NCBI GenBank assembly: GCA_041658955.1
Contig: JBAZZE010000008.1
Span: 1 to 48,930 of the forward strand
Origin: UBA2283 sp041658955
GTDB lineage: Bacteria > Patescibacteriota > Microgenomatia > UBA12405
Length of the DNA stretch: 48,930 bases
Reading direction: 5' to 3'
This document shows positions 15,642-23,836 of this stretch, piece after piece. A model generated the notes under the pieces. That model searched no databases, was not told the DNA's origin, and saw only the letters and a program-made list of their open reading frames with translations. The first letter of the stretch is position 1; each line of letters begins with the position of its first letter. A program made the position numbers and the translations under genes.

Positions 15642-16704
15642 CTTTGGTGACTGGGTTTTTGATGACTTCCCAGATCTTGGCTGTTAATTCGTCGGCAGTA
15701 GCTTGGTTTTCTTTAAGATACTTTTTAGCACCTTCACGACCTTGAATGTTTTGATCGTTAATCTTAAAGAAAGCACCGGCTTTGGTGATTAATCCGTGAG
15801 TAACGGCCAGATCAACCAAACTTCCATATACAGAAATACCTTCGGTATTCATGATATCGAATTCGGCCTCTTTGAATGGTGGGGCGACTTTGTTCTTAAC
15901 AATACGAGCACGATGTTGGGATCCAACAGCTTCACCACCAGGAGTTTTGATATTGGCAATTTTACGGACATCAATACGGACAGATGAGTAGAATTTGAGA
16001 GCAAGACCACCAGGAGTAGTTTCAGGATTACCAAACATTATGCCTATCTTTTGGCGCATTTGATTGGTAAACAAAACTACTGATTTGGATTTGCTGATAG
16101 CACCGGTAAGCTTGCGAAGAGCTTGAGACATGAGACGCGCTTGAACACCCATCATGGAATCCCCCATTTCACCTTCGATTTCGGCTTTAGGTACTAAAGC
16201 AGCCACAGAATCGATGACAATAATATCAACAGCATTACTCCGGACTAAAGTATCAACAATTTCAAGGGCTTGTTCACCATTATCTGGTTGGGAAAGCAAA
16301 AGATTATCAAGATCGACACCAATAGTTTGGGCTCGAAGTGGGTCAAGAGCATGTTCAGCGTCAATAAAGGCAGCCGTCCCACCCAAGCGCTGAGCTTCTT
16401 TAATCAAGTGGAGGGCGATAGTCGTCTTACCTGAGGCTTCAGGCCCAAAGATCTCGGCAATACGACCGCGAGGTAGTCCACCGACTCCGAGGGCAACATC
16501 TAGAGGCAGACATCCAGTAGGAATGACTTCTAACTTCATGTCAGCTTGCTTATCGCCCATTTTCATAATGGCGCCCTCACCATAAGACTTAGTGATCTGG
16601 TCCATAGCTAATCTGACTGCTTCAAGCTTCTTACTATGAAGAGAATCATTGGTCTTGGTATTGATAGTGATCGGGGTTTTGGAGGACTTTGCTTTTTTGG
16701 CCAT
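15616..16704 (-). CDS. recA: Recombinase RecA
   Basis: 362 aa. Catalyses strand exchange and LexA-type co-proteolysis. Walker A is GPEASGKTT (87-95), Walker B is VDIIVIDSVAAL, and loop L1/L2 regions appear as MGVQARLMSQALRKL and TNQMRQKIGIMFGNPE TTPGG. It has a Lys-rich N-terminal extension of about 25 residues before the MAW-like helix and an ordinary C-terminal domain. It overlaps recX. The upstream 170 nt hold the oppositely oriented tRNA-Pro and AT-rich sequence; no SOS box was recognised. Confidence 0.97.
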   Translation of the reverse strand: MAKKAKSSKTPITINTKTNDSLHSKKLEAVRLAMDQITKSYGEGAIMKMGDKQADMKLEVIPTGCLPLDVALGVGGLPRGRIAEIFGPEASGKTTIALHLIKEAQRLGGTAAFIDAEHALDPLRAQTIGVDLDNLLLSQPDNGEQALEIVDTLVRSNAVDIIVIDSVAALVPKAEIEGEMGDSMMGVQARLMSQALRKLTGAISKSKSVVLFTNQMRQKIGIMFGNPETTPGGLALKFYSSVRIDVRKIANIKTPGGEAVGSQHRARIVKNKVAPPFKEAEFDIMNTEGISVYGSLVDLAVTHGLITKAGAFFKINDQNIQGREGAKKYLKENQATADELTAKIWEVIKNPVTKDADNNDKS

Positions 16705-16860
16705 TTAAATCTAATCGAAATAATAATTACTAATAAATATAAAAAATTAGTAGTAGATAAGTAATATCAATTTGGACTATATCAAGTCAAGGAGTAAAAC
16801 CGAAGAAAAGGCGAAGAGGCAAATAAATGGCCCTACCTAGAATATGTAGAGAAAAAATAA

Positions 16861-16866
16861 TATAAT
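16861..16866 (+). promoter_or_regulatory. -10 box for tRNA-Pro
   Basis: TATAAT, 14 nt upstream of the mature tRNA 5' end at 16881. No convincing -35 is seen. Confidence 0.5.
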
Positions 16867-16880
16867 AGAGGACTACAACC

Positions 16881-16954
16881 CGGGGATTGGCGCAATTGGC
16901 TAGCGCGCACGCATGGGGTGCGTGAGGTTGCTGGTTCGAATCCAGTATTCCCGA
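16881..16954 (+). tRNA. tRNA-Pro (anticodon GGG), CCA not encoded
   Basis: Cloverleaf: acceptor CGGGGAT / ATTCCCG, D-arm GCGC...GCGC, anticodon stem CACGC / GCGTG with loop ATGGGGT, giving T33, anticodon GGG and G37 as expected for Pro. The T-arm is GCTGG-TTCGAAT-CCAGT. The discriminator is A, followed by CAAAG, so the 3' CCA must be added after transcription. The downstream ppa stop is only 6 nt away on the other strand. Confidence 0.95.
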
Positions 16955-16960
16955 CAAAGT

Positions 16961-17500
16961 TTACTTAATCTTGGCTTTTTCACTCGACTGATATCTTTTC
17001 TGAGAAGTTTTGATGAGCTTGTACGATTCAACTCTTTTAATCCAACCACTGAGCTTGACCGGTTTATTCTTCTTTTCTAAAAATTTGTAAGTGCACCAGA
17101 AATGCTCGATTTCGTCGAGTAAATGAGGAGCCAGATCTTTTAATTTTTTGACGTGTTTGAAATGAGGGTTGTGAAGAGGAACGGCAATTACTTTTTCGTC
17201 ACCACCATGTTCGTCTTCCATTAATAGTGCGCCAATAGGTCGAACTTCAACCAAACATCCTGGAAAAGTTGGGGAATTAGTGATTACCATAACATCAAGA
17301 TGGTCACCGTCTTCACAAAGAGTTTCCGGTATAAAGCCATAATCAAAGGGATAGTGGACTGGAGAATGAAGGACCCGGTCGAGTTTGATGATGCTCAACT
17401 CTTCGTCGTATTCATACTTGTTACGAGTTTCGCTAGTGATTTCGACAATAGCATTAACAATTTTGGGGCTGTCTGAGCCGATGGTGATATGCTTGAACAT
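16961..17500 (-). CDS. ppa: Inorganic pyrophosphatase (family I)
   Basis: 179 aa. Hydrolyses PPi in the cytoplasm. The N-terminal NKYEYDEE region, HYPFDYGFIPET (about 49-60) and the catalytic DGDHLDVMV (64-72) with three metal-binding Asp residues are all in place, and the K...Y pattern near FWCTYKFLEKKN completes the active site. Length is typical for soluble family I enzymes. Confidence 0.95.
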   Translation of the reverse strand: MFKHITIGSDSPKIVNAIVEITSETRNKYEYDEELSIIKLDRVLHSPVHYPFDYGFIPETLCEDGDHLDVMVITNSPTFPGCLVEVRPIGALLMEDEHGGDEKVIAVPLHNPHFKHVKKLKDLAPHLLDEIEHFWCTYKFLEKKNKPVKLSGWIKRVESYKLIKTSQKRYQSSEKAKIK

Positions 17501-17509
17501 AAGTTAAAT

Positions 17510-17515
17510 ATTATA
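17510..17515 (-). promoter_or_regulatory. -10 box of ppa
   Basis: Minus-strand TATAAT, 9 nt upstream of the ATG at 17500, and back-to-back with the plus-strand -10 at 17535. Confidence 0.45.
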
Positions 17516-17534
17516 TCAAATGGATATTTTGTTA

Positions 17535-17540
17535 TATAAT
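17535..17540 (+). promoter_or_regulatory. -10 box, leaderless promoter of the 53-aa gene
   Basis: TATAAT with 7 nt to the ATG at 17548. Confidence 0.4.
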
Positions 17541-17547
17541 GTCATCT

Positions 17548-17709
17548 ATGGATATAGATTTTTCATTTGACAACGAACTTCTAGTAGTTAGTGAAAAAGA
17601 AAGTCGCAAAGATAAACAGAAGATGCGAAAGAAATCGATGCAATTGGTACGACAAAATTTGAGAAAGTGCGCTGAAGACCGACTTTTCGGTAAGATGGGT
17701 GAATGCTAG
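17548..17709 (+). CDS. Hypothetical 53-aa basic protein
   Basis: 53 aa: an acidic-hydrophobic start (MDIDFSFDNELLVVSE) followed by a strongly basic helix (about residues 17-42, rich in Lys, Arg and Gln) and a tail with two Cys. No family recognised. A perfect -10 box lies 7 nt upstream, and the frame is open with a stop that overlaps the convergent uppP stop by 4 nt. The amphipathic basic helix suggests nucleic-acid or ribosome contact, but that is a guess. Confidence 0.5.
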   Translation: MDIDFSFDNELLVVSEKESRKDKQKMRKKSMQLVRQNLRKCAEDRLFGKMGEC

Positions 17710-18431
17710 ATAAATAGCAAAATAATTCCTAGAGCTAGACAATAGAATCCAAATTTCCATAAATAGCGATTGGTGAGAACTTTTTGGAGGTAGGAAAGGG
17801 AAACGTAGCTAACCACTGCAGTGACTATAAATGCGGAAATGTTGGTCAGGGTAAATATATCCAATGAACTTATATCTTTGAGATCGAGAGCCAGAGCACC
17901 AAAAGAGGCGGGTATAAATAGACAAAAAGAAAAATTGAATGCTTCAATAGGACTTAGTCCCAACATCAAAGCCGCAAAAATGGTCGAGCCAGACCGAGAA
18001 ATGGCGGGAATAATGGCTAATGCCTGGAATATACCGATAATAAGGGCACTTTTGTAAGTTAACTTAGCATCTTTACCGACGAATAGTTTGGTTAAAAACA
18101 AAGTGATGGCTGTAAAAATAAATTCATAAGGCAAGGTCTTGGTGGAGGAAAAAAGAGCTTCGATTTGGTCCTTAAACAAAACTCCGGCAATAACAGCGGG
18201 GATAGTGCCGACAATTATATATTTTAGGTTAGAAAAAAAATAAGGAATCTTTTTTCTAAAAAAGAAAAGAACAGCAACCAGACTGGCAGTATTTAAAAAA
18301 ATATCAAAACTTAATGAAGGACTAAATCCAAAGAGTTTTTGAAGTAAATTTATATGGCCAGTGGAAGATATGGGGAGAAACTCAGTAATACCCTGGACAA
18401 TAGAAAGAATTATGGCTTGAAAAAAGTTCAT
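17706..18431 (-). CDS. uppP: Undecaprenyl-diphosphatase UppP (BacA)
   Basis: 241 aa polytopic membrane protein. Dephosphorylates undecaprenyl-PP so the lipid carrier can be reused in cell-wall and polysaccharide synthesis. The two signature regions are present: QGITEFLPISSTGHINL (about 13-29, with the catalytic Glu and Ser) and IPAISRSGSTIFAALMLG (about 140-157). It is a little shorter than the usual 260-275 aa. The -10 box lies 5 nt before the ATG, just beyond the ribosomal operon terminator. Confidence 0.95.
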   Translation of the reverse strand: MNFFQAIILSIVQGITEFLPISSTGHINLLQKLFGFSPSLSFDIFLNTASLVAVLFFFRKKIPYFFSNLKYIIVGTIPAVIAGVLFKDQIEALFSSTKTLPYEFIFTAITLFLTKLFVGKDAKLTYKSALIIGIFQALAIIPAISRSGSTIFAALMLGLSPIEAFNFSFCLFIPASFGALALDLKDISSLDIFTLTNISAFIVTAVVSYVSLSYLQKVLTNRYLWKFGFYCLALGIILLFI

Positions 18432-18436
18432 AATGT

Positions 18437-18442
18437 ATTGTA
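18437..18442 (-). promoter_or_regulatory. -10 box of uppP, leaderless type
   Basis: Minus-strand TACAAT, 5 nt upstream of the ATG at 18431; it lies between the rpsI terminator and uppP. Confidence 0.45.
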
Positions 18443-18455
18443 ATCAAAACCAAAC

Positions 18456-18484
18456 AAAAAGGGCAGACACGAGGTCTGCCCTTT
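18456..18484 (-). terminator. Rho-independent terminator of the ribosomal superoperon
   Basis: On the minus strand GGGCAGAC-CTCGT-GTCTGCCC is followed by TTTTTG. It lies 19 nt past the rpsI stop and ends the long operon. Confidence 0.88.
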
Positions 18485-18502
18485 AATAAAAAACAAATTA
18501 AG

Positions 18503-18916
18503 TTAACGCTTTGGTGATTGCTTCTGACGGCGAGCTTTACCACCAGTACCAACCATACGACGCTCACGAACACGAGAGTCAACAGTTAGTAAACCTGCAG
18601 CACGAAGAGAAGTACTATGAGTAGCATCGATCTTCTTAAGGGCACGAGAGATAGCTAATACTAGAGCATCTAGTTGACCGTTTTTACCACCACCAACAAT
18701 TTTGGCTTGATAGTAATACTTATCGACAGTAGATGTGACTAGAAATGGTTTACTGATGAGAATTTGATTGTGAGCACCAGAAAAATATAGACTGGATTTT
18801 TGACCATTTACTTGACTTTCACCTGTTTTACCAGCGAAAAGTTTGATGGTAGCTACGGCAGACTTACGACGACCGAGAGCATATGTGTAAGTGGTTTTAC
18901 TATTTGATTTTGTCAT
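18503..18916 (-). CDS. rpsI: Ribosomal protein uS9
   Basis: 137 aa from the ATG at 18916, which gives the family start TYTYALGRRKSAVATIKLF. The C-terminus ends in RMVGTGGKARRQKQSPKR, the tail that reaches the P-site tRNA. The start overlaps the rplM stop by 17 nt, the usual rplM-rpsI pairing. A longer frame back to 18940 adds eight residues outside the family and was not chosen. Confidence 0.95.
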   Translation of the reverse strand: MTKSNSKTTYTYALGRRKSAVATIKLFAGKTGESQVNGQKSSLYFSGAHNQILISKPFLVTSTVDKYYYQAKIVGGGKNGQLDALVLAISRALKKIDATHSTSLRAAGLLTVDSRVRERRMVGTGGKARRQKQSPKR

Positions 18917-19319
18917 TGTAGGTGTGTGCGCTATCAACAAATATTTTAAGTCTAGTCATACGGCGATCACGAAGTTTATTTTTTGGGAGCATGCCTTTTA
19001 CGCCTCGAGCAATAACTAGTCGTGAATCCTTTTCCATCATTTGTCCCAAAGAAAGTTCCTTTAGATGCCCTGCGTAACCAGTGTGGTTGTAGTAGATTTT
19101 GTCAGTTAGTTTTTTACCAGTAACACGTATTTTGTCAGCGTTGATAGCAACGACATAGTCGCCGGCATCACGATTTGGTGAATAATCTGGCTTATCCTTA
19201 CCTTGGAGAATTTTGGCTAACTCGACACAGACACGACCAAGAACTTGATCCTTTAGGTCGACTAGGTGCCACTCTCTTTTGATAATGTTACCTTTGGTAA
19301 CTGTTGTTTTCGGTTTCAT
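18900..19319 (-). CDS. rplM: Ribosomal protein uL13
   Basis: 139 aa, normal length. REWHLVDLKDQVLGRVCVEL near the N-terminus, DAGDYVVAINADKIRVTGKK and GMLPKNKLRDRRMTRLKIF are typical of uL13. It starts 1 nt after the rplQ stop and continues the alpha-operon into rplM-rpsI. Confidence 0.96.
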   Translation of the reverse strand: MKPKTTVTKGNIIKREWHLVDLKDQVLGRVCVELAKILQGKDKPDYSPNRDAGDYVVAINADKIRVTGKKLTDKIYYNHTGYAGHLKELSLGQMMEKDSRLVIARGVKGMLPKNKLRDRRMTRLKIFVDSAHTYNDKIK

Positions 19320-19320
19320 A

Positions 19321-19818
19321 TTATTTTTTTACTCCTGCGGCTTTTTTGACTTTGGTAGCCGTACTAACTTTAGTTTCTTTGACAGCTTTGACAACTTCAG
19401 TTTTGACTTTAGCCTTTGGCTTTGAAGCTTTTTCTGAGACTTTCTTTTCTTCGAGTTTGTAAGGTTTTACAAAACCAAACTTGACGATAAGAGCATCATC
19501 ACCTTGTCTAATCTTAACTCTACTAAAAGAAGTAAAGTTTGAAGTTTCGGTAGGGAAAGCTGTTTTAAAGGAAGCGTAAATTTGGCTAACCAAATTTTTA
19601 TCCTGTATATAGGTAGAAAGCTCACGAAGAGTGACAATCTTGTCTTTGGTAGCAATATGATTTGCTAGTTTTTCGATAATTGAAACTACTGATCGGGCTT
19701 TTGCTTCAGTGGTCTCTATAGAGCCATGGGTGAAAACAGAACGGACTAGAGATTTGAAAAGAGCTTCTCTTTCGCGTCGGTTTCGACCTAGTTTTATACC
19801 AAATTTACGGTGATTCAT
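19321..19818 (-). CDS. rplQ: Ribosomal protein bL17 with Lys/Ala/Val-rich C-terminal tail
   Basis: 165 aa. The bL17 core (residues 1-115: KFGIKLGRNRREREALFKSL, THGSIETTEAKARSV) is followed by about 45 residues of low-complexity Lys/Val/Ala/Thr sequence. The bare family length is about 115-125, so the tail is an extension, likely disordered and rRNA-binding. It lies directly after rpoA, as in most bacteria. Confidence 0.95.
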   Translation of the reverse strand: MNHRKFGIKLGRNRREREALFKSLVRSVFTHGSIETTEAKARSVVSIIEKLANHIATKDKIVTLRELSTYIQDKNLVSQIYASFKTAFPTETSNFTSFSRVKIRQGDDALIVKFGFVKPYKLEEKKVSEKASKPKAKVKTEVVKAVKETKVSTATKVKKAAGVKK

Positions 19819-19836
19819 GCTAGAAGTGGGTAATGC

Positions 19837-20754
19837 TTATTTCCAAGAGAAATTCTTCTCCTTGAGCCAGGCATCAATAATTTTTAAAGACTTTTCACCA
19901 ACGTTTTTGGCTTTGCTGACATCAGCGCGACCAGCTTTAATTAGGTGATCAATGGTGGAGTAACCGGATTTTTTGAGAGCATTGGTAACCCGGAGAGGTA
20001 GTTCAATTTCTTCGATAGAAATATCAAGACCGGAGATTGAGGGATTAGAAGCTAAAGTGACGACTTCATCGTCAAATTCTTTTGGATCTACAATCTGAGA
20101 AAGAGTGCGAATCATATCCTTGGCGGCCATTTTGATGGCTGTTAGAGGATCAATAGAGCCATCGGTCCAAACTTCGAGAGTCAACATATCGTAGTTGGAT
20201 TTTTTACCAAGACGAGTAGGTTCTACTTGATAGTTAGCACGAAGGACAGGTGTAAAAGTAGCATCAAGAATAATTTGACCAATAATATCGGTCTTTTGTT
20301 CTTTAGCTAAAGTGTAACCAACTCCCCTTTCGACGACAATTTCCATCTTGAAAGTGGTCTTGCTGTCGGTAATAGTACAAATGTGTTGTTCAGGATTGGA
20401 GACGGAAATAAGATCGTTGCCAATAATGTCACCAGCGGTGACAGGACCGACACCTTTTTTATTAATCTCGATAGTAATTGGCTCATCTTGATGATAAGCA
20501 AATTTTACTTTCTTAAGATTGAGAGAGACATCGACGAGATCTTCTTTGATACCAGGAAGAGTGGTAAAAAGATGATTGGCACCATCGATTTTGATTTTAG
20601 TAATGGCAGCACCTGGAATAGTGATTAAAAGAATGCGACGAAGACAGTTTCCAATAGTGTGACCGAATCCACCAATTAGTGGAGCCATTTCAAACTTTCC
20701 ATAAGTTTCGTTGGCTTTGAGGGTTTTAATATGAAATTTGCTGGTATCTACCAT
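19837..20754 (-). CDS. rpoA: RNA polymerase alpha subunit
   Basis: 305 aa. The N-terminal dimerisation domain contains APLIGGFGHTIGNCLRRILL and GVGYTLAKEQK; the C-terminal domain has LPLRVTNALKKSGYSTIDHL and VGEKSLKIIDAWLKEKN, the helix-hairpin-helix that contacts UP elements. AGGAGA is 7 nt before the ATG, one of the clear ribosome binding sites in the operon. Gene order rpsD-rpoA-rplQ is canonical. Confidence 0.96.
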   Translation of the reverse strand: MVDTSKFHIKTLKANETYGKFEMAPLIGGFGHTIGNCLRRILLITIPGAAITKIKIDGANHLFTTLPGIKEDLVDVSLNLKKVKFAYHQDEPITIEINKKGVGPVTAGDIIGNDLISVSNPEQHICTITDSKTTFKMEIVVERGVGYTLAKEQKTDIIGQIILDATFTPVLRANYQVEPTRLGKKSNYDMLTLEVWTDGSIDPLTAIKMAAKDMIRTLSQIVDPKEFDDEVVTLASNPSISGLDISIEEIELPLRVTNALKKSGYSTIDHLIKAGRADVSKAKNVGEKSLKIIDAWLKEKNFSWK

Positions 20755-20768
20755 AATGTATCTCCTTT

Positions 20769-21398
20769 TTATCTAGAATAATATTCAATTATTAAATTTA
20801 GGTCAATCTCCTTTGGATAACCATATTCAGGAGTTCCTGATGCCAACGAGACTGCATATTTTGCTTTATTGAGGTCAAGCCAAGAAGGAGCTTTGAAGTC
20901 TTTGTCAGCGAGACGGATGGTTTCAATTGTTTTGGCGGCTGCCTTGGTATCTAGAGAAACTGTATCGGTTCGTTTTACTGGATAAGAAGCAATAGACATG
21001 ACTTTGTCATTTACTAAAATATGACCATGAGAGATCAATTGTTTAGCGTGGGAACGTGAGAGTGAAAGACCGGCTTCGTAAACGACATTGTCAAGACGAC
21101 GAGCTAACATATCTAAGAAAACATCTCCAACCAAACCTTTTTTAGTTTTGGCGGTAAGAAAGTAGTTTTTGAATTGAGTTTCTTGGACTCCGAATATTCT
21201 CTTCGCTTTTTGTTTGGCGCGAAGTTGGATACCGTAATCGGTTGGTTTTTTGGCTCTTTTGGCACCATGCATACCTGGAGGAGTGGCACCTTTTTCAATA
21301 GGGCACTTAGCAGATAAACAACGACTACCTTTAAGATAAAGTTTGGTACCGGCTGCTCTACAGAGACGGCATTTTGTGTCTAATGTGATTCGTGACAT
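20769..21398 (-). CDS. rpsD: Ribosomal protein uS4, zinc-type
   Basis: 209 aa. Primary 16S rRNA binder. The N-terminus keeps a zinc-ribbon arrangement, CRLC (10-13) with CLSAKC some 16 residues later (C+ form). The S4 RNA-binding domain follows with LARRLDNVVYEAGLSLSRSH and ISHGHILVND. It lies 11 nt after rpsK. Confidence 0.96.
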   Translation of the reverse strand: MSRITLDTKCRLCRAAGTKLYLKGSRCLSAKCPIEKGATPPGMHGAKRAKKPTDYGIQLRAKQKAKRIFGVQETQFKNYFLTAKTKKGLVGDVFLDMLARRLDNVVYEAGLSLSRSHAKQLISHGHILVNDKVMSIASYPVKRTDTVSLDTKAAAKTIETIRLADKDFKAPSWLDLNKAKYAVSLASGTPEYGYPKEIDLNLIIEYYSR

Positions 21399-21409
21399 AG
21401 TTTTATAAA

Positions 21410-21826
21410 TTAAGCCCGACGTGCTTTTGGTGGACGTGGTCCATTGTGGGCAATTGGAGTCACATCGGAAATAAGATCGATATCAAAATCACGCTTACTA
21501 CGAAGGAAACGAAGTGCAGCATCTCGGCCGACTCCAGGTCCATTGAGGTAAACTTCTAACTTTTTGATACCATACTTTTTGGCCTCTTCGAGAGTACGCT
21601 CGATTGCAGTAGTAGCGGCGTAAGGAGTTGATTTTCGGGCACCTTTAAAACCACAGTGTCCGGCGGAGGACCAGGCTAAAGTGTTACCTTTGGAATCTGA
21701 AACAGTAACGATAGTATTATTAAAAGAGGATTTGATATTGAGTCGTCCATCAGCAATATTGCGATAAATTTTCTTTTTGCTGGGAGTAGATGTAGACGCG
21801 GTGGTCTTTTGGGTTGATTCTGCCAT
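21410..21826 (-). CDS. rpsK: Ribosomal protein uS11
   Basis: 138 aa with a short Ser/Thr-rich N-terminal extension (about 18 residues). The core is clear: IKSSFNNTIVTVSDSKGN, WSSAGHCGFKGARKSTPYAA and the C-terminal VTPIAHNGPRPPKARRA. The start is 5 nt after the rpsM stop. Confidence 0.96.
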   Translation of the reverse strand: MAESTQKTTASTSTPSKKKIYRNIADGRLNIKSSFNNTIVTVSDSKGNTLAWSSAGHCGFKGARKSTPYAATTAIERTLEEAKKYGIKKLEVYLNGPGVGRDAALRFLRSKRDFDIDLISDVTPIAHNGPRPPKARRA

Positions 21827-21831
21827 ATTGT

Positions 21832-22251
21832 TTATTTGTTACTACCAACGGTAGCTGCTTTTTGCTGGGTCTCGATTTTTGCCCATGCTTCTTTAGTAAG
21901 TGAACCGACTGTCTTCTTCTTACCCTTGCGAGTACGAGCATTTGACTTTGTTCTTTGTCCACGAGCGGGAAGTGAAACAATGTGTCGGATACCTCGGTAG
22001 CATTTGATAGCACGAAGACGATCGATACTTTCACGAACTTCTTTCTTAAGATCTCCCTCAACAGTAAAACTTTCCAAAGCTTTCATAAGGTTTCCAACAT
22101 CGTCGCGGGACAAGTCCTTAATACGAGTATTGAGATCAATTTTAGCTTTTTTAGCTAATTCGATAACATTTACTGGACCGATACCGTAAAAACGAGTAAG
22201 ACCAACTTGGGCTCTTTCGTGATCGGGGATTTCTACACCTGATATTCTCAT
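21832..22251 (-). CDS. rpsM: Ribosomal protein uS13
   Basis: 139 aa. Begins MRISGVEIPDHERAQVGLTR with YGIGPVNV, the helix-turn-helix rRNA contact; RGIRHIVSLPARGQRTKSNA RTRKGKKKT marks the C-terminal tail. It is about 15 residues longer than average at the C-terminus. It follows rpmJ by 8 nt. Confidence 0.96.
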   Translation of the reverse strand: MRISGVEIPDHERAQVGLTRFYGIGPVNVIELAKKAKIDLNTRIKDLSRDDVGNLMKALESFTVEGDLKKEVRESIDRLRAIKCYRGIRHIVSLPARGQRTKSNARTRKGKKKTVGSLTKEAWAKIETQQKAATVGSNK

Positions 22252-22259
22252 AGTTTAAT

Positions 22260-22373
22260 TTATCCCTGTTTTTGGGTGTGTTTCTTGGTAGAACAAATAA
22301 TGCGTCTGACACCAGACCTGATAACTACCTTGCAATTTTTACAGCGACGACGAATGCTTGACTGAACTTTCAT
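22260..22373 (-). CDS. rpmJ: Ribosomal protein bL36
   Basis: 37 aa. Reads MKVQSSIRRRCKNCKVVIR at the N-terminus, with the zinc set C11, C14, C27 and H32 complete. It sits in the canonical infA-rpmJ-rpsM order; infA ends 66 nt upstream. Confidence 0.95.
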   Translation of the reverse strand: MKVQSSIRRRCKNCKVVIRSGVRRIICSTKKHTQKQG

Positions 22374-22439
22374 ATTGTTTGGTATTTAAGACTTGGATAT
22401 TGTAACCTAATTAGCTTCTAATATCAAAGAGTAAATTTG

Positions 22440-22643
22440 TTAACCACGGTAAACGATTCTCCCCTTCTCTCCCTCAGGTGACAGAACAAGTGATACGTTG
22501 TCGCCTGCTAAGCAGCGGATATGATTCATTCTTAATTTGCCGGCTAAATGGCAAATTATTTCCTTACCGTTTTCGAGTTTAGCTCGAAACAGCTGGTTTG
22601 GCAAGACCTCAGTGACTATTGCCCGGACAGTTGGTTCTTTCAT
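22440..22643 (-). CDS. infA: Translation initiation factor IF-1
   Basis: 67 aa OB-fold protein that occupies the ribosomal A site during initiation. TEVLPNQLFRAKLENGKEII and HLAGKLRMNHIRCLAGDNV match IF-1. It is slightly shorter than the usual 72 aa at both ends. Its ATG overlaps the TGA of the 37-aa ORF upstream (ATGA), so the two are coupled. Confidence 0.95.
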   Translation of the reverse strand: MKEPTVRAIVTEVLPNQLFRAKLENGKEIICHLAGKLRMNHIRCLAGDNVSLVLSPEGEKGRIVYRG

Positions 22644-22753
22644 TTATGTTTAATTGATAATAAATAGTTGTTTAGAGGAGAAATTATATCTTCGATCTTC
22701 TGATATTCTACAACAAGATCGGCAATTCCGTAAGCTCTAGGTTGGATTTTCAT
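22640..22753 (-). CDS. Hypothetical 37-aa protein between the 167-aa gene and infA
   Basis: A 37-residue frame from ATG 22753 starts 1 nt after the 167-aa gene stop and overlaps infA by 4 nt. It reads as a short helical peptide with YGIADLVVEYQKIEDIISPL and a basic end. No family recognised. The perfect coupling on both sides argues that it is translated, either for its product or to carry ribosomes into infA. It is not a remnant of map as far as I can see. Confidence 0.45.
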   Translation of the reverse strand: MKIQPRAYGIADLVVEYQKIEDIISPLNNYLLSIKHK

Positions 22754-22754
22754 T

Positions 22755-23258
22755 TTAGATGATATCCAATTCCGAAATTTCAATAGTATGTGAATGGACG
22801 TCGGAGCGACGACCGTCATAGGCAATCCAGGCTAAACTTAAAGAATCTTCCGAGTCGGCCTCATTGACATAATCAGTAAACTGACACTCACCTTCAATAT
22901 CAAGTGGGCCACCGACTAATTTTTGGAGGACAAACTGATAATCGTGCTTGTTCTCCAATTTATAGGTGTTGCCTTTATAGGAAACTGTTGGTTCACCAAT
23001 CATTTCGTCGGTAATTGTCTTGATCTGTCCTAAATCACCTGCGGAATATTGGACTGATTGGAGTTCGGGGATGATAATTAAAAGGCTGTCGTCAGTAAAA
23101 ACAATTTTGTAATAATTGCCGATAGATTTTTGGTAGTTTAGGGAAGTAAATAAAGAAATAGCTTTGACGGTCTTTTTTTCTCCAGAAACAGTGATAATCA
23201 TCCCCTTCTTGGGAGTGTTAACGAATTTTTGAAAAAAGTTGGCAAAGTTATTGGTCAT
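22755..23258 (-). CDS. Hypothetical 167-aa protein in the spc operon (place usually held by map)
   Basis: 167 aa, acidic C-terminal half, no TM. The N-terminal half has alternating strands (KGMIITVSGEKKTVKAISLF, YYKIVFTDDSLLIIIPEL) and the second half has TVSYKGNTYKLEN, CQFTDYV and SLAWIAYDGRR. The layout recalls the beta-rich DUF4178 type, but that is weak. The start overlaps the adk stop as ATGA, so it is a true operon member. Methionine aminopeptidase normally lies between adk and infA; there is no map sequence here. Confidence 0.6.
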   Translation of the reverse strand: MTNNFANFFQKFVNTPKKGMIITVSGEKKTVKAISLFTSLNYQKSIGNYYKIVFTDDSLLIIIPELQSVQYSAGDLGQIKTITDEMIGEPTVSYKGNTYKLENKHDYQFVLQKLVGGPLDIEGECQFTDYVNEADSEDSLSLAWIAYDGRRSDVHSHTIEISELDII

Positions 23259-23836
23259 AGAGAGTCAATTTTGGAAACGATATCAGTGAAGATTGGATCA
23301 ACGGGACGATTTCCATCGATTTCAACTAGAATTTTTTTGGATCGGAAGTATTCTTTGATGGGTTCAATGGTTTCTTCATATGATTTTTGACGACGGGCAA
23401 TGTCTTCAGGAGTATTATCGGTTCGGGCTTTATCTTGAAATTCATCACCCATTTTGGCGCGACGATCCATAATTTCCTGAAAAGTAACATTCAAATGAAT
23501 TAGCATAGAAACCGGTTGAGATTGTTTGCGAAGGTAATATTCGATTATTCGGCCTTGGTTTAGTACTCGAGGGAATCCATCAATTATAAAGTTTTGATAA
23601 TTTAGGGCTTTTAGCTTGGTGATCAAAATATCAAAGACAAGATCATCGGGAACCCAGATGCCCTGATCGATATATGGTTTGGCTTCAAGTCCAAAGTTGG
23701 TGCCATTACTAATCTCATCGCGAAGAAGTTGACCCATGGAAAGATGCGCTAATTGATACTTTTTGGCAACTAGCTCAGCTTGAGTGGTTTTACCACATCC
23801 AGACGGACCAATTATAAAAAGATTTAGTGACATCAA
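23255..23836 (-). CDS. adk: Adenylate kinase
   Basis: 193 aa. Interconverts ATP+AMP and 2 ADP. P-loop GPSGCGKTTQ (about 9-18), AMP-binding DGFPRVLNQ, and RTDNTPEDIARRQ in the second-arginine region. The LID is the short form without the zinc Cys residues, explaining the length. It overlaps secY by 4 nt; the ATG one codon further in (23833) is an alternative. Confidence 0.93.
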   Translation of the reverse strand: MMSLNLFIIGPSGCGKTTQAELVAKKYQLAHLSMGQLLRDEISNGTNFGLEAKPYIDQGIWVPDDLVFDILITKLKALNYQNFIIDGFPRVLNQGRIIEYYLRKQSQPVSMLIHLNVTFQEIMDRRAKMGDEFQDKARTDNTPEDIARRQKSYEETIEPIKEYFRSKKILVEIDGNRPVDPIFTDIVSKIDSL

